A DNA stretch of 51,496 nucleotides from a bacterium 1XD21-70 (GCA_003669055.1 RAYB01000037.1:1-51496); one strand, 5' to 3'; shown: positions 16,597 through 26,812, numbered from the stretch's first letter. Notes: a model not told the origin generated them from the sequence alone. Made by a program: numbers and translations.

Positions 16597-17181
16597 TTAT
16601 TCTGCCATCTGTCCGATCAGTTCCCAGATCTCTTCCCGCCCCTGCTTGGTCACTGCGGAAAAAGGGATCACAAGGTTTCCTTTTTCCGCCCCTAACCCTT
16701 CCCGCACCATCTTGACGTGCTTGGGAAGCTGGCTGCGTTTTAACTTATCCGACTTTGTGGCAATAACTACCGGGACATAGCCGTTCGACTTAATCCAGGC
16801 ATACATCTGCTTGTCATTTGCCGAGGGCTCATGGCGGATATCAACCAGCAAAAACACACATTTGAGCATATCGGATTTCTTTAGATACCGCTCAATCATT
16901 TTACCCCATTTTGCCTTTTCTTCCACCGGAACCTTGGCATATCCATAGCCTGGCAGATCCACAAAATACAAAGCATCATTAATATGGTAAAAATTGATGG
17001 TCTGGGTCTTTCCCGGCTGGGCAGAGGTCCTTGCCAGGGACTTGCGGTTCATCAATGCATTGATCAGCGATGACTTCCCTACATTCGACTTTCCGGAGAA
17101 CGCAAATTCCGGATGCATATTCTGCGGCAGCTTGCTGGTAATGCCGCAGACCGTTTCCAATTCTACATTCTTTATAATCAT
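16597..17181 (-). CDS. engB: Ribosome biogenesis GTP-binding protein EngB/YsxC/YihA
   Basis: This 194-residue TrmE-Era-EngA-EngB-family GTPase acts in 50S subunit assembly. The G motifs are all visible: G1 GKSNVGKSSLINALM (30-44), G2 region TSAQPGKTQTINFY, G3 DLPGYGYAKV, G4 TKSDKL and G5 SAV. The length is typical. It sits 27 bp downstream of lon in the conserved tig-clpP-clpX-lon-engB order seen throughout Firmicutes and is the last gene of the block. The ATG follows a weak AGGACGGGG ribosome site. Confidence 0.96.
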   Translation of the reverse strand: MIIKNVELETVCGITSKLPQNMHPEFAFSGKSNVGKSSLINALMNRKSLARTSAQPGKTQTINFYHINDALYFVDLPGYGYAKVPVEEKAKWGKMIERYLKKSDMLKCVFLLVDIRHEPSANDKQMYAWIKSNGYVPVVIATKSDKLKRSQLPKHVKMVREGLGAEKGNLVIPFSAVTKQGREEIWELIGQMAE

Positions 17182-17208
17182 AAAATACCCCGTCCTGCAT
17201 AAATATGG

Positions 17209-19518
17209 CTATACAAATGCTTCCCTGACAACTTCTTCCATCGCCTTTACGTACACGATCCGCAGGCCCTTGGTAATCTCCCGGGAAAGTTCTGCAATAT
17301 CCGGCCGGTTTTTATCCGGTACCAGCACCGTCTTGATATGAGCCATCTTTGCTGCCAGGATTTTTTCCTTCAGCCCGCCGATCGGCAGGACGCGCCCCCG
17401 CAGGGTGACCTCGCCTGTCATTGCCACTTTGGCAGATACCTTCCGCCCTGCCACTGCCGACAGCATTGCCGTGGCCATCGTGATCCCGGCAGAAGGGCCG
17501 TCCTTGGGGACTGCCCCTTCCGGGATATGGATGTGGATGTCATGCTTTTCAAAATAGTCGTCTGCTATCTTATAGCTTGGGCATATGGAACGCACATAAG
17601 TCAAAGCCGTCTGGGCAGACTCCTTCATCACATCCCCCATCTGGCCGGTCAGCTTCAGTTCCCCCTTGCCAGGCATCACATTCACCTCAATCTGCAGCGT
17701 GTCGCCCCCGACACTGGTCCAGGCCAGCCCGCGGACTATGCCGATCTCGTCTTGCTCATTGGCATCCTCAAAGGTGACTTTTTCCTTGCCCAGGTATTTT
17801 TCTAAGTTGGATTCCGTGACACGGATAGATCTTTTCCTGTTTTCCAAAAACTCCCTGGCCGCTTTCCGGAAAATATCCCCGATCCTGCGTTCCAGGTTCC
17901 GCACACCGGCCTCCCTGGTATAATTGTGGATGATCTTTTTTAACGCCCCGTCCGAGATTGCCACCGGCTTATCGCTAAGCCCGTTTTTTGCCAGCTGCTT
18001 TCCCACCAAAAAATCACGGGCGATATGGAATTTCTCATTCTCCGTATAGCTGTTTACCTCAATCACTTCCATCCGGTCCAGCAGCGGGCGGGGGATGGTT
18101 TGGGTCGTGTTGGCCGTGGCAATGAAAAGCACATTGGACAGATTAATCGGCACCTCTACATAATGGTCACGGAAGCGCACATTCTGTTCCCCGTCTAACA
18201 CCTCTAAAAGTGCCGAAAACGTGTCTCCCTTATAGTCATTGCTGACCTTGTCGATCTCGTCTAGCAGCATCAGCGGATTCGATACCCCCGCCTGCCGGAG
18301 TCCTTCCACCAGCCTTCCGGGCATGGCACCTACATACGTTTTCCGGTGCCCGCGGACTTCTGCCTCATCCCGGACTCCGCCCAGGCTGATGCGCACGTAT
18401 TTTTTATTCAGGGCACGCGCCACGGACCTGGCGATAGAGGTCTTGCCGGTTCCCGGAGGCCCAACCAGGCAGAGGATCGACCCTGTCCCCTTTTTGGTCA
18501 GCGCCCGCACGGCCAGGTACTCCAGTACCCGTTCCTTTACTTTTTCCAGCCCATAATGGTCTGCATCGAGAATCTCCTGCGCATGCTTGATATCATTGTT
18601 GTCCCGGGACATTTTATTCCAGGGGAGTTCCAGCAGCGTCTCTATATAGGTGCGGATCACATTCCCCTCCTGGCTGCTCCCCGGCATCCCGCGGAAGCGT
18701 TCAATCTCCTTGTGGAGTTTTTCCCGTACCTCCCGGTCCGCCTTCAGGCTCTCTAGCTTCTTTTCATATTCATCGGCATCCGAGACCGGGTCTTCCCCCA
18801 ATTCCTGGCGGATTATCTTCATCTGCTCCCGCAGGATATAATCCCGCTGGTTCTTATCGACCGCCGCCTTGACCTTGGCCTGAAACTCCTGGCGGATGCG
18901 GGAGATCTCAATCTCATCCACAAGGTTCCCCAACAGTACTTCATAGCGGGCCGTGGCATCCTCCGCTTCCAGATAATCCTGGCGCACGGAATAATCCCAG
19001 GGGAGCTGGCTGGCCATCTGCAGCATCAGATCGTCCAGGCCATTGGCCGTCATCAGGTTGGGCAGAACCTCACGGGCAAATTTGGGATGCTGGCGCCCAT
19101 ATTCTTCTGCCTTATCGCGCAGCATGCGCAGCATTGCCTCCGCTGTCAGGGAATCCACATCGCCACTCGTCCAAGGCAAAGCCATCACTTCTGCCACCAA
19201 AGCCGGTTCTTCCGAATCCATCATCAGGATCTCTGCCCGTTCAATCCCCTCCACCATCACACGGATTACATTCCCCGGCATCTTCACCAGCTGTTTCACG
19301 CATACAATGACGCCTATATGGTGAAGCTGCTCCAAACCGGGGTTGCCGTCTTCCGGATCCTTCTGTGTTGCCACGCAGATCTGCTGGTCACTGACCATTG
19401 CTTTCTCCACAGCAGCCACAGACCGCGACCGGCTGATATCAAAACTCACCGTCATCTTCGGCAATACCGTCAATGCCCGCAGGGCGATCACCGGCATTGT
19501 CTTAACCGTCGCATCCAT
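17209..19518 (-). CDS. lon: ATP-dependent protease Lon (LonA)
   Basis: This 769-residue protein has the LonA layout: N-terminal substrate domain (1-200), helical region, AAA+ domain with Walker [19 protein letters not shown] and Walker [10 protein letters not shown], and C-terminal serine protease domain. The catalytic dyad is Ser676 in [12 protein letters not shown] and Lys719 in GGLKEK. It degrades misfolded and regulatory proteins in the cytoplasm. The ATG has an AAGGAGG site. The gene is directly downstream of clpX, with a hairpin and an extended -10 box between them, so it can be expressed separately. No CIRCE or CtsR-like direct repeat is seen. Confidence 0.97.
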   Translation of the reverse strand: MDATVKTMPVIALRALTVLPKMTVSFDISRSRSVAAVEKAMVSDQQICVATQKDPEDGNPGLEQLHHIGVIVCVKQLVKMPGNVIRVMVEGIERAEILMMDSEEPALVAEVMALPWTSGDVDSLTAEAMLRMLRDKAEEYGRQHPKFAREVLPNLMTANGLDDLMLQMASQLPWDYSVRQDYLEAEDATARYEVLLGNLVDEIEISRIRQEFQAKVKAAVDKNQRDYILREQMKIIRQELGEDPVSDADEYEKKLESLKADREVREKLHKEIERFRGMPGSSQEGNVIRTYIETLLELPWNKMSRDNNDIKHAQEILDADHYGLEKVKERVLEYLAVRALTKKGTGSILCLVGPPGTGKTSIARSVARALNKKYVRISLGGVRDEAEVRGHRKTYVGAMPGRLVEGLRQAGVSNPLMLLDEIDKVSNDYKGDTFSALLEVLDGEQNVRFRDHYVEVPINLSNVLFIATANTTQTIPRPLLDRMEVIEVNSYTENEKFHIARDFLVGKQLAKNGLSDKPVAISDGALKKIIHNYTREAGVRNLERRIGDIFRKAAREFLENRKRSIRVTESNLEKYLGKEKVTFEDANEQDEIGIVRGLAWTSVGGDTLQIEVNVMPGKGELKLTGQMGDVMKESAQTALTYVRSICPSYKIADDYFEKHDIHIHIPEGAVPKDGPSAGITMATAMLSAVAGRKVSAKVAMTGEVTLRGRVLPIGGLKEKILAAKMAHIKTVLVPDKNRPDIAELSREITKGLRIVYVKAMEEVVREAFV

Positions 19519-19540
19519 CCTTATCCTCCTTGTTCATCCT

Positions 19541-19569
19541 AGTATAACAAATGGGAGCCTGCGCTCCCA
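19541..19569 (-). promoter_or_regulatory. Hairpin and extended -10 promoter between clpX and lon
   Basis: A perfect 7-bp stem TGGGAGC/GCTCCCA with a 4-nt loop (19552-19569) is followed on the minus strand by TTTGT and then TATACT (19541-19546) with an extended -10 TG. It could act as a partial terminator for the tig-clpP-clpX transcript and as a separate start for lon. Confidence 0.5.
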
Positions 19570-19589
19570 CCTGTTAACAGGAAAAATTA

Positions 19590-20891
19590 TCAAGCAATTT
19601 CTCCTGGCCTATCCTTCTTTCTTCTCTGGGAAATGGCTTTTCGCGGTACCGTTGTATCCCGATATACCAATTCCGGTTCGCCTGTCTTATCCACAACCGC
19701 TTTCGTGACGGTGCAGATCCCGATGCTGCTGTCAGAAGGAATCTCATACATCAGATCCATAACCGCAGACTCCATGATGGAACGCAGCCCCCTGGCCCCG
19801 GTCTTCCGGCTCACAGCAAGGCTTGCCATCTCCAAAAGGGCTTCCCTGGTGAATTCCAGCTTCACGTCATCTAGTTCAAACAGCTTCTGATACTGCTTGG
19901 TAATGGCATTCTTCGGCTCCGTCAGGATGCGGACTAATGCCTCCTCGCTCAGAAGTTCCAGGGATACCGTCACCGGCACACGGCCGATAAACTCCGGGAT
20001 CAGCCCAAATTTTATCAGATCCTGCGGCTCTGCCTTGCGCAGCAGTTCGTCGATATCCTGTTTGCTCTTATCGATAATCTCGGCATTAAACCCTATGGAA
20101 CCGGCACTAAGGCGGCGTTCGATGATTTTCTCCAACCCGTCAAAGGCTCCCCCACAGATAAACAGGATATTGGTAGTATCAATCTGTAAAAGTTCCTGAT
20201 GGGGATGTTTCCTGCCGCCTTGCGGCGGGACGCTTGCCACGGTTCCTTCCAGAATCTTTAGCAATGCCTGCTGGACACCTTCCCCGGACACATCCCTGGT
20301 GATGGATACGTTCTCGGATTTTTTCGTGATCTTATCGATCTCATCGATATAGATGATCCCGTATTCAGCTTTTGAAATATCATAATCTGCCGACTGGATC
20401 AGCTTTAGCAGGATATTTTCCACATCCTCACCGACGTATCCTGCTTCTGTCAGTGCTGTGGCATCCGCAATCGCAAACGGCACGTTCAGCACCTTTGCCA
20501 ATGTCTGTGCCAGATAGGTCTTCCCGGAACCTGTGGGGCCAAGCATCAGGATATTGCTCTTTTGGACATCCACATCCATGTCCTTCCTGGCCGTGATCCT
20601 CTTATAATGGTTATAAACCGCTACCGACAGCACTTTCTTTGCCGTTTCCTGCCCAATCACGTACTCATCCAAAAATGCTTTGATCTCTTTTGGCTTTAAC
20701 AGGTTGATCCCGGCAAAATCAAGCCCTGGCTCTTCCTGCTCATCAAGTTCCTCTTCCAGAATCTCTGCACAAAGGTCAATGCATTCATCACAAATAAAAA
20801 CATTGTTCGACCCGGCAATCAGCTTTTTTACCTGATCCTGGGTCTTCCCGCAGAAAGAGCATCTGACTCTGTCATCCATCCTGCTTGGCAT
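19590..20891 (-). CDS. clpX: ATP-dependent Clp protease ATP-binding subunit ClpX
   Basis: This 433-residue AAA+ unfoldase feeds ClpP. It starts with the C4 zinc-binding domain ([10 protein letters not shown] to [10 protein letters not shown], residues 12-42). The AAA+ core has Walker [15 protein letters not shown], pore loop GYVGEDVEN and Walker B YIDEIDKI. The ClpP-docking IGF loop is SIGFNAE, and the sensor-2 region is [13 protein letters not shown]. Length and order are standard. It lies 30 bp downstream of clpP in the tig-clpP-clpX operon. The first ATG has an AGAGGTG site; an in-frame ATG four codons later is less likely. Confidence 0.97.
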   Translation of the reverse strand: MPSRMDDRVRCSFCGKTQDQVKKLIAGSNNVFICDECIDLCAEILEEELDEQEEPGLDFAGINLLKPKEIKAFLDEYVIGQETAKKVLSVAVYNHYKRITARKDMDVDVQKSNILMLGPTGSGKTYLAQTLAKVLNVPFAIADATALTEAGYVGEDVENILLKLIQSADYDISKAEYGIIYIDEIDKITKKSENVSITRDVSGEGVQQALLKILEGTVASVPPQGGRKHPHQELLQIDTTNILFICGGAFDGLEKIIERRLSAGSIGFNAEIIDKSKQDIDELLRKAEPQDLIKFGLIPEFIGRVPVTVSLELLSEEALVRILTEPKNAITKQYQKLFELDDVKLEFTREALLEMASLAVSRKTGARGLRSIMESAVMDLMYEIPSDSSIGICTVTKAVVDKTGEPELVYRDTTVPRKAISQRRKKDRPGEIA

Positions 20892-20921
20892 AACACACCT
20901 CTATCCTTTCTTACCAATCTT

Positions 20922-21503
20922 CTAGTGTTTCACAAGAATCTGATCCACCAGGCCATAGTTTACGGCTTCCTCCGCCGTCAGGTAGTGATCCCGCTCCGTA
21001 TCCCGGCACACCACCTCATAGGGCTGCCCCGTATTCTCAGCGAGGATCCGGTTCAGCTTCTCCTTGGTCTGTAAGATCTTCTCTGCCACAATCTGAATCT
21101 CCGTCGCCTGCCCGCGGGCGCCGCCTGACGGCTGGTGAATCATCACCTCTGCGTTGGGAAGGATAAACCGCTTGCCCTTAGCACCGCCCGCCAACAGAAA
21201 TGCCCCCATGCTGGCGGCCATGCCGACACATAAGGTAGACACATCCGACTTAATATAATTCATCGTATCATAGATTGCCATGCCGGCAGTCACAGAACCG
21301 CCAGGGCTGTTGATATACAGATTGATATCCTTCCCCGGGTCCTCAGCTTCCAAAAACAGCAGCTGTGCCACCACCACACTGGCGGATACGTCCGTCACTT
21401 CCTCACCTAAGAAGATAATCCTTTCCTTCAGCAGGCGGGAATAGATATCATAGGAACGCTCTCCCCTGCTGGTCTGCTCTATTACATAAGGTATTAACGG
21501 CAT
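20922..21503 (-). CDS. clpP: ATP-dependent Clp protease proteolytic subunit ClpP
   Basis: This 193-residue serine peptidase assembles into a double heptameric barrel that works with ClpX. The catalytic triad is visible: Ser98 in GMAASMGAF, His123 in MIHQPSGG and Asp172 in TERDHYL. The N-terminal [29 protein letters not shown] is highly conserved in ClpP. The ATG at 21503 has an AAGGAGG ribosome site; a 20-codon extension upstream lacks one and is not conserved in character. It is placed between tig and clpX, the usual Firmicutes arrangement. Confidence 0.97.
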   Translation of the reverse strand: MPLIPYVIEQTSRGERSYDIYSRLLKERIIFLGEEVTDVSASVVVAQLLFLEAEDPGKDINLYINSPGGSVTAGMAIYDTMNYIKSDVSTLCVGMAASMGAFLLAGGAKGKRFILPNAEVMIHQPSGGARGQATEIQIVAEKILQTKEKLNRILAENTGQPYEVVCRDTERDHYLTAEEAVNYGLVDQILVKH

Positions 21504-21547
21504 ACTCCATCCTCCTTGCCCGACTAAATTCCAAATACACGGTATAG

Positions 21548-21583
21548 AAGTGCAGACCCCCACCTATCTGGAAATCTACACTT
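21548..21583 (-). promoter_or_regulatory. Hairpin between tig and clpP
   Basis: AAGTGTAGA and TCTGCACTT (minus strand) form a 9-bp stem with one G-U pair around a 17-nt loop, in the 125-bp gap between tig and clpP. It may be an attenuator or a processing site. I see no strong promoter next to it. Confidence 0.35.
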
Positions 21584-21628
21584 CCCATCATCCTTCTCTG
21601 TAAAGCGGCAGCCGCTAAGCCATAAAGC

Positions 21629-22915
21629 TTATACCAGTTTTGCCTCTGCCACCAAAAAGTCTATCGCCTCCTGGACTGCCAAGTCTTCTTTCATACGGCG
21701 GAGGCCTTCCTCGCCCAGAAGTTCTTTCGCACGCTCCGGCTCCATCTTATAATTGTCTGCCATCCGCTTGATCTCTGCTTCCACTGCCGCCTCCGGCGCT
21801 TCCAAATTCTCTGCCGCTACGATGGCTTCCAGCACCAGGCGGGTACGGATCCTCTTTTCTGCCTGCGGACGGATATCCTCCCTCATGCGCTCCTGTGTCA
21901 TGCCGGTAAACTGCATATACTGCTCCATGGTAAGCCCCTGGGACTGCATACGGCGCGCATAGCCGTCTATCGTATTGCTGACCTGCTCCTCAATCATTGC
22001 CTCCGGAATCTCCATGGAAGCATTGGCAACTACCTTTTCCACTACATTGTTCTCGTTCTCCGTGGTTGCCTGCTGCTGCTTGGTCTCTGAGAGTTTTGCC
22101 TTGATATCAGCCTTATATTCATCCATTGTCTCAAATTCTGAAACTTCGCCGGCAAATTCGTCATCCAGTTCCGGAAGTTCTTTTACCTTGATTTCATGGA
22201 TCACCACTTTGAAAACCGCCGGTTTGCCGGCCAAGTCCGCAACATGGTAATTCTCCGGGAAGGATACCTGGACTTCCACCTCTTCACCGATGTTCTTGCC
22301 GATCAGCTGATCCTCAAACGTATCGATAAAGGAATGGGAACCGATCGTCAGCGGATAGGCCTCCGCCTTGCCGCCCTCAAAAGGCTCGCCGTCCACATAG
22401 CCGTCAAAATCAATCAATACCTGATCCCCGTCTGCAGCCGGGCGGTCTTCCACGGAGACAAGGCGGGAATTCTGGTCTTGCACCTTCTTAAGTTCTGCTT
22501 CAATATCGGCCTCTGTCACCTCCGGCTTCGCACGCTCCACCTCAATGCCCTTGTACTCGCCCAAGGCCACCTCCGGCTTTACCGCTACCAGGGCGGAATA
22601 AACCAAAGCCTTCCCCTTCTCGATCTGCTCCACGCTGATCTCCGGGCGGGACACAATATCCAGGCCGCTCTCATCCATGGCACCGGGATAGGTGGTATTG
22701 ATCACTTCATCCACTGCATCCTCATATAAAATCTCCACACCATACATCTTCTCTACCAGAGCCTGGGGAGCCTTTCCTTTACGAAAGCCTGGAATATTAA
22801 ATCTGTTTTTATTTTTCTTATACGAAGTTTTAAGAGCCTCGCCAAACTGCTCTGCCGGTACTTCTACGGTTAATTTCGCCATGTTCTTTTCCAGTTTTTC
22901 TACTTGTAAACTCAT
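21629..22915 (-). CDS. tig: Trigger factor (ribosome-associated chaperone / PPIase)
   Basis: This 428-residue chaperone has the three trigger-factor domains. The N-terminal ribosome-binding domain (1-110) holds the signature NIPGFRKGKAPQ (GFRxGxxP). The FKBP-type PPIase domain (about 160-245) includes DFDGYVDGEPFEGGKAEAYPLTIGSHSFI. The C-terminal helical domain follows. It binds nascent chains at the ribosome exit. The ATG at 22915 has an AAGGAGG site and yields MSLQVEKLEKNMAKL, the expected N-terminus; the upstream in-frame extension is rejected. It is the first gene of the tig-clpP-clpX-lon-engB block. Confidence 0.97.
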   Translation of the reverse strand: MSLQVEKLEKNMAKLTVEVPAEQFGEALKTSYKKNKNRFNIPGFRKGKAPQALVEKMYGVEILYEDAVDEVINTTYPGAMDESGLDIVSRPEISVEQIEKGKALVYSALVAVKPEVALGEYKGIEVERAKPEVTEADIEAELKKVQDQNSRLVSVEDRPAADGDQVLIDFDGYVDGEPFEGGKAEAYPLTIGSHSFIDTFEDQLIGKNIGEEVEVQVSFPENYHVADLAGKPAVFKVVIHEIKVKELPELDDEFAGEVSEFETMDEYKADIKAKLSETKQQQATTENENNVVEKVVANASMEIPEAMIEEQVSNTIDGYARRMQSQGLTMEQYMQFTGMTQERMREDIRPQAEKRIRTRLVLEAIVAAENLEAPEAAVEAEIKRMADNYKMEPERAKELLGEEGLRRMKEDLAVQEAIDFLVAEAKLV

Positions 22916-22980
22916 GATCTGGGTTCCTCCTTCACATCTATGTATGGTCGTCTCGGCAGGGCGCCACACTTCAATGTACG

Positions 22981-22986
22981 ATTATA
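22981..22986 (-). promoter_or_regulatory. Extended -10 promoter of the tig operon
   Basis: TGCTATAAT on the minus strand (TATAAT at 22981-22986) lies about 65 bp upstream of the tig ATG. The -35 region (TGGTAA at 17 bp) is a poor match. Confidence 0.5.
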
Positions 22987-23122
22987 GCATAGTCTTTTCA
23001 TAATTACCAGTACTATTTTACACGTTTTTTCATATTAATGGTTTCCTTTTGGGGAAATATCCGGTATGATAAAATCCGGCATGGAAAAGCTGCCCGGCCT
23101 GGCAGAGAAAGGAAAAAATATC

Positions 23123-23587
23123 ATGGAAATAGAACGCAAATACAAAGTTGAGTCACCGCCCCCCAATTACCGGGACTACCCGTTCCGCGAGATTGAACAG
23201 GCGTATCTGTGCACCAATCCGGTAGTCCGGATCCGCAGGCAGGACGACGCTTTTATCCTCACCTACAAATCAAGCGGGCTTCTGGCGCGGGAAGAGTACA
23301 ACCTGCCGCTCACCCAGGATGCCTATGGGCACCTGCTTGCCAAAGCAGATGGGATCGTGCTCACCAAGAAACGTTACCTGATCCCCCTTACTGAGGATAA
23401 CGGCCCTTCCGGCCTGACGGCTGAACTTGACGTTTTCACCGGGGTTTATGAAGGGCTGATCCTGGCCGAGGTGGAGTTTCCCACCGAAGAAGCCGCCTTA
23501 TCCTTTGTGCCGCCGGAATGGTTCGGCAGGGATGTCACCTTCAGCGGGGAATACCAAAACAGCAGGCTGAGCCAGGGAAAGTTATAA
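23123..23587 (+). CDS. CYTH domain protein (class IV adenylate cyclase / thiamine-triphosphatase fold)
   Basis: This 154-residue protein has the CYTH signature ExExK at its N-terminus (MEIERKYKV), VRIRRQDDAFILTYKS for the basic strand pair, and acidic strands TAELDVFTG and LAEVEFPTEEAA. CYTH proteins form a tunnel that binds triphosphates with divalent metals; short bacterial members are often tripolyphosphatases, but the substrate cannot be read here. I use the ATG at 23123, which puts ExExK at the very start as in the family and is preceded by AAAGGA. The longer frame from 23066 lacks a good site. It is a lone plus-strand gene ending at a bidirectional terminator. Confidence 0.9.
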   Translation: MEIERKYKVESPPPNYRDYPFREIEQAYLCTNPVVRIRRQDDAFILTYKSSGLLAREEYNLPLTQDAYGHLLAKADGIVLTKKRYLIPLTEDNGPSGLTAELDVFTGVYEGLILAEVEFPTEEAALSFVPPEWFGRDVTFSGEYQNSRLSQGKL

Positions 23588-23593
23588 AAACGG

Positions 23594-23635
23594 AAAGCTG
23601 CTTTCCGCCGTTAGGCATGCAGGAAAGCAGCTTTT
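23594..23635. terminator. Bidirectional terminator (CYTH gene / mgl operon)
   Basis: AAAGCTGCTTTCC and GGAAAGCAGCTTT form a 13-bp perfect stem around a 15-nt loop, followed on the plus strand by TTTTT. It lies between the convergent CYTH gene and the last gene of the mgl operon. Confidence 0.85.
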
Positions 23636-23660
23636 TCATCTTCCTTGGTTTGGGACAGGT

Positions 23661-24008
23661 CTACCGGGGTTTCCAGCCCGCATAGAGGGTGACAGATTCC
23701 GTGACGGTGTCCTCCCCCAGCTTCCAGGGATCCGCAAGCCCGGGATCCCGGTACCAGCCGTCAAAAACATACCCTTCCCTGGACGGCTCCCCGGGGTCTT
23801 CTAAGAGTTCCCCATACATCCTTTTCTGGCTCTCCACCGCAGTCCCACCCAAAGTATCGAAGCTGACCTGGTATCCCCGGTTGGAAACCGCAAAGGCCAT
23901 ACAGGCGATCAGGAGCACACAAAGCCCGATGATAATCTTGTTTAAGGTGCTTACGGAGATATTCACCCGGTCATAGAGCCCGCGCAGCTGGCGTTCTGAA
24001 TCTTCCAT
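23661..24008 (-). CDS. Small membrane protein with one InlB B-repeat
   Basis: This 115-residue protein has a charged N-terminus, one membrane segment (about 23-43) and a single C-terminal Listeria-Bacteroides repeat. The repeat is seen as VSFDTLGGTAVESQ, EPSREGYVFDGWYRDPGLADPW and TLYAGWKP. This beta-grasp-like repeat normally occurs in long arrays in wall-anchored surface proteins, so one copy on a short anchored protein is unusual. It follows mglC by 32 bp with no terminator and ends the operon. It may be exported with the repeat outside the membrane. No function is known; a link to sugar uptake is only suggested by position. Confidence 0.8.
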   Translation of the reverse strand: MEDSERQLRGLYDRVNISVSTLNKIIIGLCVLLIACMAFAVSNRGYQVSFDTLGGTAVESQKRMYGELLEDPGEPSREGYVFDGWYRDPGLADPWKLGEDTVTESVTLYAGWKPR

Positions 24009-24040
24009 CGCTTCCCATCCATCCCCTTTCTGCCCTTTCC

Positions 24041-25111
24041 TTACTTGCGCACCAGATACTTCCGCATATCGATCGCGCAGGCAATCAGGATAATCAAGCC
24101 TTTAATGATGTACAGCATATTCGCGTCCACAGACAAGAAATTCAGGCCGGCAAAAATAATCTGCAGAAGCAGCACGCCCACTACAATGCCGCTGATCCGC
24201 CCGATACCGCCAACGAACGAAACCCCGCCGATTACACAGGCAGCGATTGCGTCACACTCATAGTTCAGTCCGGTATTCGCATTGGCAGAGGCAATCCTGG
24301 CCCCATCCAGGAAACCGGTAATTGCATACATCATGCCAGCCAGCATAAATACCATGATGATTGTACGGGATACGTTCACGCCGGACACATTGGCCGCTTC
24401 TTCATTGGAACCCACGGCAAACATATTTTTCCCGAATGTCGTTTTGTTCCAGACCACCCACATGACCACGGTCAGGATCACCGCGTACAGCACATACCGG
24501 GGAACGGCCACATTGCCGATCTTAAACAAGGTCCCTGTCACCAGGGCACGGTAACCTTCCGACAAGCCGCTTAAAGTCTGCCCATTGTTGGTCCCGTTCT
24601 TTAAATACATCAAGATGATGCCGTAGACAATGAGCTGTGTGGACAAGGTCACAATAAACGGGTGCAGCTTAAACTTGGCCACGCTGAAGCCGTTGACAAA
24701 TCCGACTGCTCCGCCTACCACCAGTACCATTAAAAGCACTACCAGAATCGGAGGCGCACTGGTCATCTCCGGGAACACCTTAAATGCCGTCGTCAGCAAT
24801 GAGGCGGAAATACAAGCCGTCAGGCCTACGACACGGCCGGCCGAAATATCGGTACCGGTAAGTACGATGCATCCGCCAATACCCAGGGCGATCGGCAGCT
24901 TGGCCGCTGTCAGCGAAATTACATTCACAATCGAAGACAGGCCCAAAAACGCCGGCACCTTGATCGATATGTAGATGACTGCCAGTATAATAATGATATA
25001 CATGGCATTGTTAAGCAGGAGATCCCCTATTGTCCTCATCTTATCCTGTGACGAAAGCGCGGCAAACGCCTGCCTCTTTGTCTCTATCTTTTTGTTATCC
25101 ATGTCAGCCAC
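24041..25111 (-). CDS. mglC: Galactose/methyl-galactoside-type ABC transporter permease
   Basis: This 356-residue permease of the BPD_transp_2 (ribose/galactose) class has about ten membrane segments. The conserved GGCIVLTGTDISAGRVVGLTACISAS and CDAIAACVIGGVSFVGGIGRISG motifs are those of MglC. It forms the membrane channel with MglA. The start is GTG at 25111, with AGGAGG 8 nt upstream; the ATG three codons in would have a spacing of about 17. It lies 18 bp downstream of mglA. Substrate by homology is galactose or a related hexose. Confidence 0.93.
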   Translation of the reverse strand: MADMDNKKIETKRQAFAALSSQDKMRTIGDLLLNNAMYIIIILAVIYISIKVPAFLGLSSIVNVISLTAAKLPIALGIGGCIVLTGTDISAGRVVGLTACISASLLTTAFKVFPEMTSAPPILVVLLMVLVVGGAVGFVNGFSVAKFKLHPFIVTLSTQLIVYGIILMYLKNGTNNGQTLSGLSEGYRALVTGTLFKIGNVAVPRYVLYAVILTVVMWVVWNKTTFGKNMFAVGSNEEAANVSGVNVSRTIIMVFMLAGMMYAITGFLDGARIASANANTGLNYECDAIAACVIGGVSFVGGIGRISGIVVGVLLLQIIFAGLNFLSVDANMLYIIKGLIILIACAIDMRKYLVRK

Positions 25112-25129
25112 TGTTCCTACCTCCTATTC

Positions 25130-26668
25130 CTATGCATATTTCGCAGCCAGAGTCATAATCTCTTCCTGCGTTGTCGTCTTGGCATCCACCTCTCCGGCCA
25201 GCTGCCCCCCGGACATTACCAAAATCCGGTCACATACCCCCAAAAGTTCCGGCATTTCCGAAGAAACCATCAGTACGGACTTCCCTTCCTTTGCCAGGTT
25301 CAGTATCAGCTGATAGATCTCGTACTTCGCGCCTACATCGATGCCCCTTGTCGGCTCATCTAACAGCAATACCTCCGGTTCCGTCAAAAGCCATCTCGCC
25401 AGGATCACCTTTTGCTGGTTTCCGCCGGACAAAGAACGGATCTGGGTTCTTTGGCTGGGTGTCTTTGTCCTCATGGCCTTGATTCCCCATTCGGTAGACT
25501 CACTGAGCTTTTTCTCACTTAGGAACGGGCCGACCTTATATCTTCGCAGGCTGGATATGGTCGTGTTTGCCTGGATATCCCGGATGGCAAAAATACCGGT
25601 TGCACGGCGTTCCTCCGTCAGCATGGCGAACTTGTTCGCCAGGGATTCCCTGGCATTGCGGTTCCTGACCCGGTTGCCGTTCAGATAAATCTCCCCGGAC
25701 CTGCGGGTAGCAATCCCGAAGATATTTTCCAAAAGTTCGGTCCGCCCGGAACCATCCAGCCCTGCTATCCCCAAAACCTCGCCCCGTTTGGCAATAAAGG
25801 AGACATCCCTCAGCTGGGAGTACGCCGCTGTCAGGTTCTTCACTTCCAAAAGAGGTTCCCCGATCACATTATCCTTTTCCGGATAGCGGTTTGTCAGCTC
25901 GCGCCCTACCATCAAACGGATAATCTCGTTCATGGTCAGTTCCTTTGCCGGGCGGGTTGCGATCCACTGGCCGTCGCGCATGATCGTAACCTCATCGGAA
26001 ATCCGCAGGATTTCTTCCATCTTGTGGGAGATATATATGATCCCGCATCCACGGTCTCGAAGCATATTGATGATCCTAAACAGATGCTCTACCTCCTCCT
26101 CGGTCAGGGAAGAAGTCGGCTCGTCAAACACGATAACCTTAGAATTGTACGACACTGCTTTTGCAATCTCTACCATCTGCCTCTGGGACACCGGCATCCG
26201 GCTCATAACCATCTTTGGGTCCACATGGACCTCCAGTTCGTCAAAGACCTTCATCGTCTCCGCATACATCTTGGATTCGCTGGTCAGGGGACACCATTGG
26301 GCAATCTTAGGGAAACGCCCCAGCCACATGTTGTCCATGACATTCCGCTTTAATGCCTGGTTCAGTTCCTGGTGAACCATCGCCACCCCGTTTTCCAGGG
26401 CTTCTTTCGACGTCTTGAAATTCACCTCGCGGCCTTCCAGGTAGATATGGCCGCCGTCTTTGTTATAGACTCCAAAAAGGCACTTCATCAACGTGGATTT
26501 ACCGGCTCCGTTCTCCCCCATCAGTGCATGGACCGTGCCGGCCTTCACGGTCAGGGATACATTGTTCAGCGCCTTAACACCAGGGAACTCCTTGTTGATC
26601 CCTTCCATCCTTAAAAGGACATCCTTGCCATTTGCTGCCGCAGCAGGTGCTGTCGCCTGTTTATCCAA
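25130..26668 (-). CDS. mglA: Galactose/methyl-galactoside-type ABC transporter ATP-binding protein
   Basis: This 512-residue double ATPase is of the MglA/RbsA type. Domain 1 has Walker [17 protein letters not shown], a weak signature [13 protein letters not shown] and Walker [12 protein letters not shown]. Domain 2 has the degenerate Walker [17 protein letters not shown] (Arg in place of Lys, as usual in this family), signature [10 protein letters not shown] and Walker [13 protein letters not shown]. Only the first site is expected to be fully active. The start codon is TTG at 26668, preceded by GGGAGG at 7 nt. It lies between mglB and mglC; the 144-bp gap from mglB contains a strong hairpin. 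Confidence 0.95.
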   Translation of the reverse strand: MDKQATAPAAAANGKDVLLRMEGINKEFPGVKALNNVSLTVKAGTVHALMGENGAGKSTLMKCLFGVYNKDGGHIYLEGREVNFKTSKEALENGVAMVHQELNQALKRNVMDNMWLGRFPKIAQWCPLTSESKMYAETMKVFDELEVHVDPKMVMSRMPVSQRQMVEIAKAVSYNSKVIVFDEPTSSLTEEEVEHLFRIINMLRDRGCGIIYISHKMEEILRISDEVTIMRDGQWIATRPAKELTMNEIIRLMVGRELTNRYPEKDNVIGEPLLEVKNLTAAYSQLRDVSFIAKRGEVLGIAGLDGSGRTELLENIFGIATRRSGEIYLNGNRVRNRNARESLANKFAMLTEERRATGIFAIRDIQANTTISSLRRYKVGPFLSEKKLSESTEWGIKAMRTKTPSQRTQIRSLSGGNQQKVILARWLLTEPEVLLLDEPTRGIDVGAKYEIYQLILNLAKEGKSVLMVSSEMPELLGVCDRILVMSGGQLAGEVDAKTTTQEEIMTLAAKYA

Positions 26669-26744
26669 ATCGCCACCTCCCGTTTTTGTTTTTGCTGTAA
26701 CCGCCCTGCTGCCAGAGCCGTTACGTTACACTTCCCATATAGAG

Positions 26745-26772
26745 CCGCAACCGCACCGAAGTGCGGCTGCGG
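26745..26772 (-). promoter_or_regulatory. Intercistronic UUCG hairpin between mglB and mglA
   Basis: On the minus strand CCGCAGCCGCAC-TTCG-GTGCGGTTGCGG is a 12-bp stem with one G-U pair closed by a very stable C(UUCG)G tetraloop. No U-run follows. It lies about 40 bp past the mglB stop and probably protects the upstream mglB message so that binding protein is made in excess. Confidence 0.75.
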
Positions 26773-26812
26773 GTTGTATTTCTTTTCTTTACTTAACTTT
26801 CAAAACTTAGCA

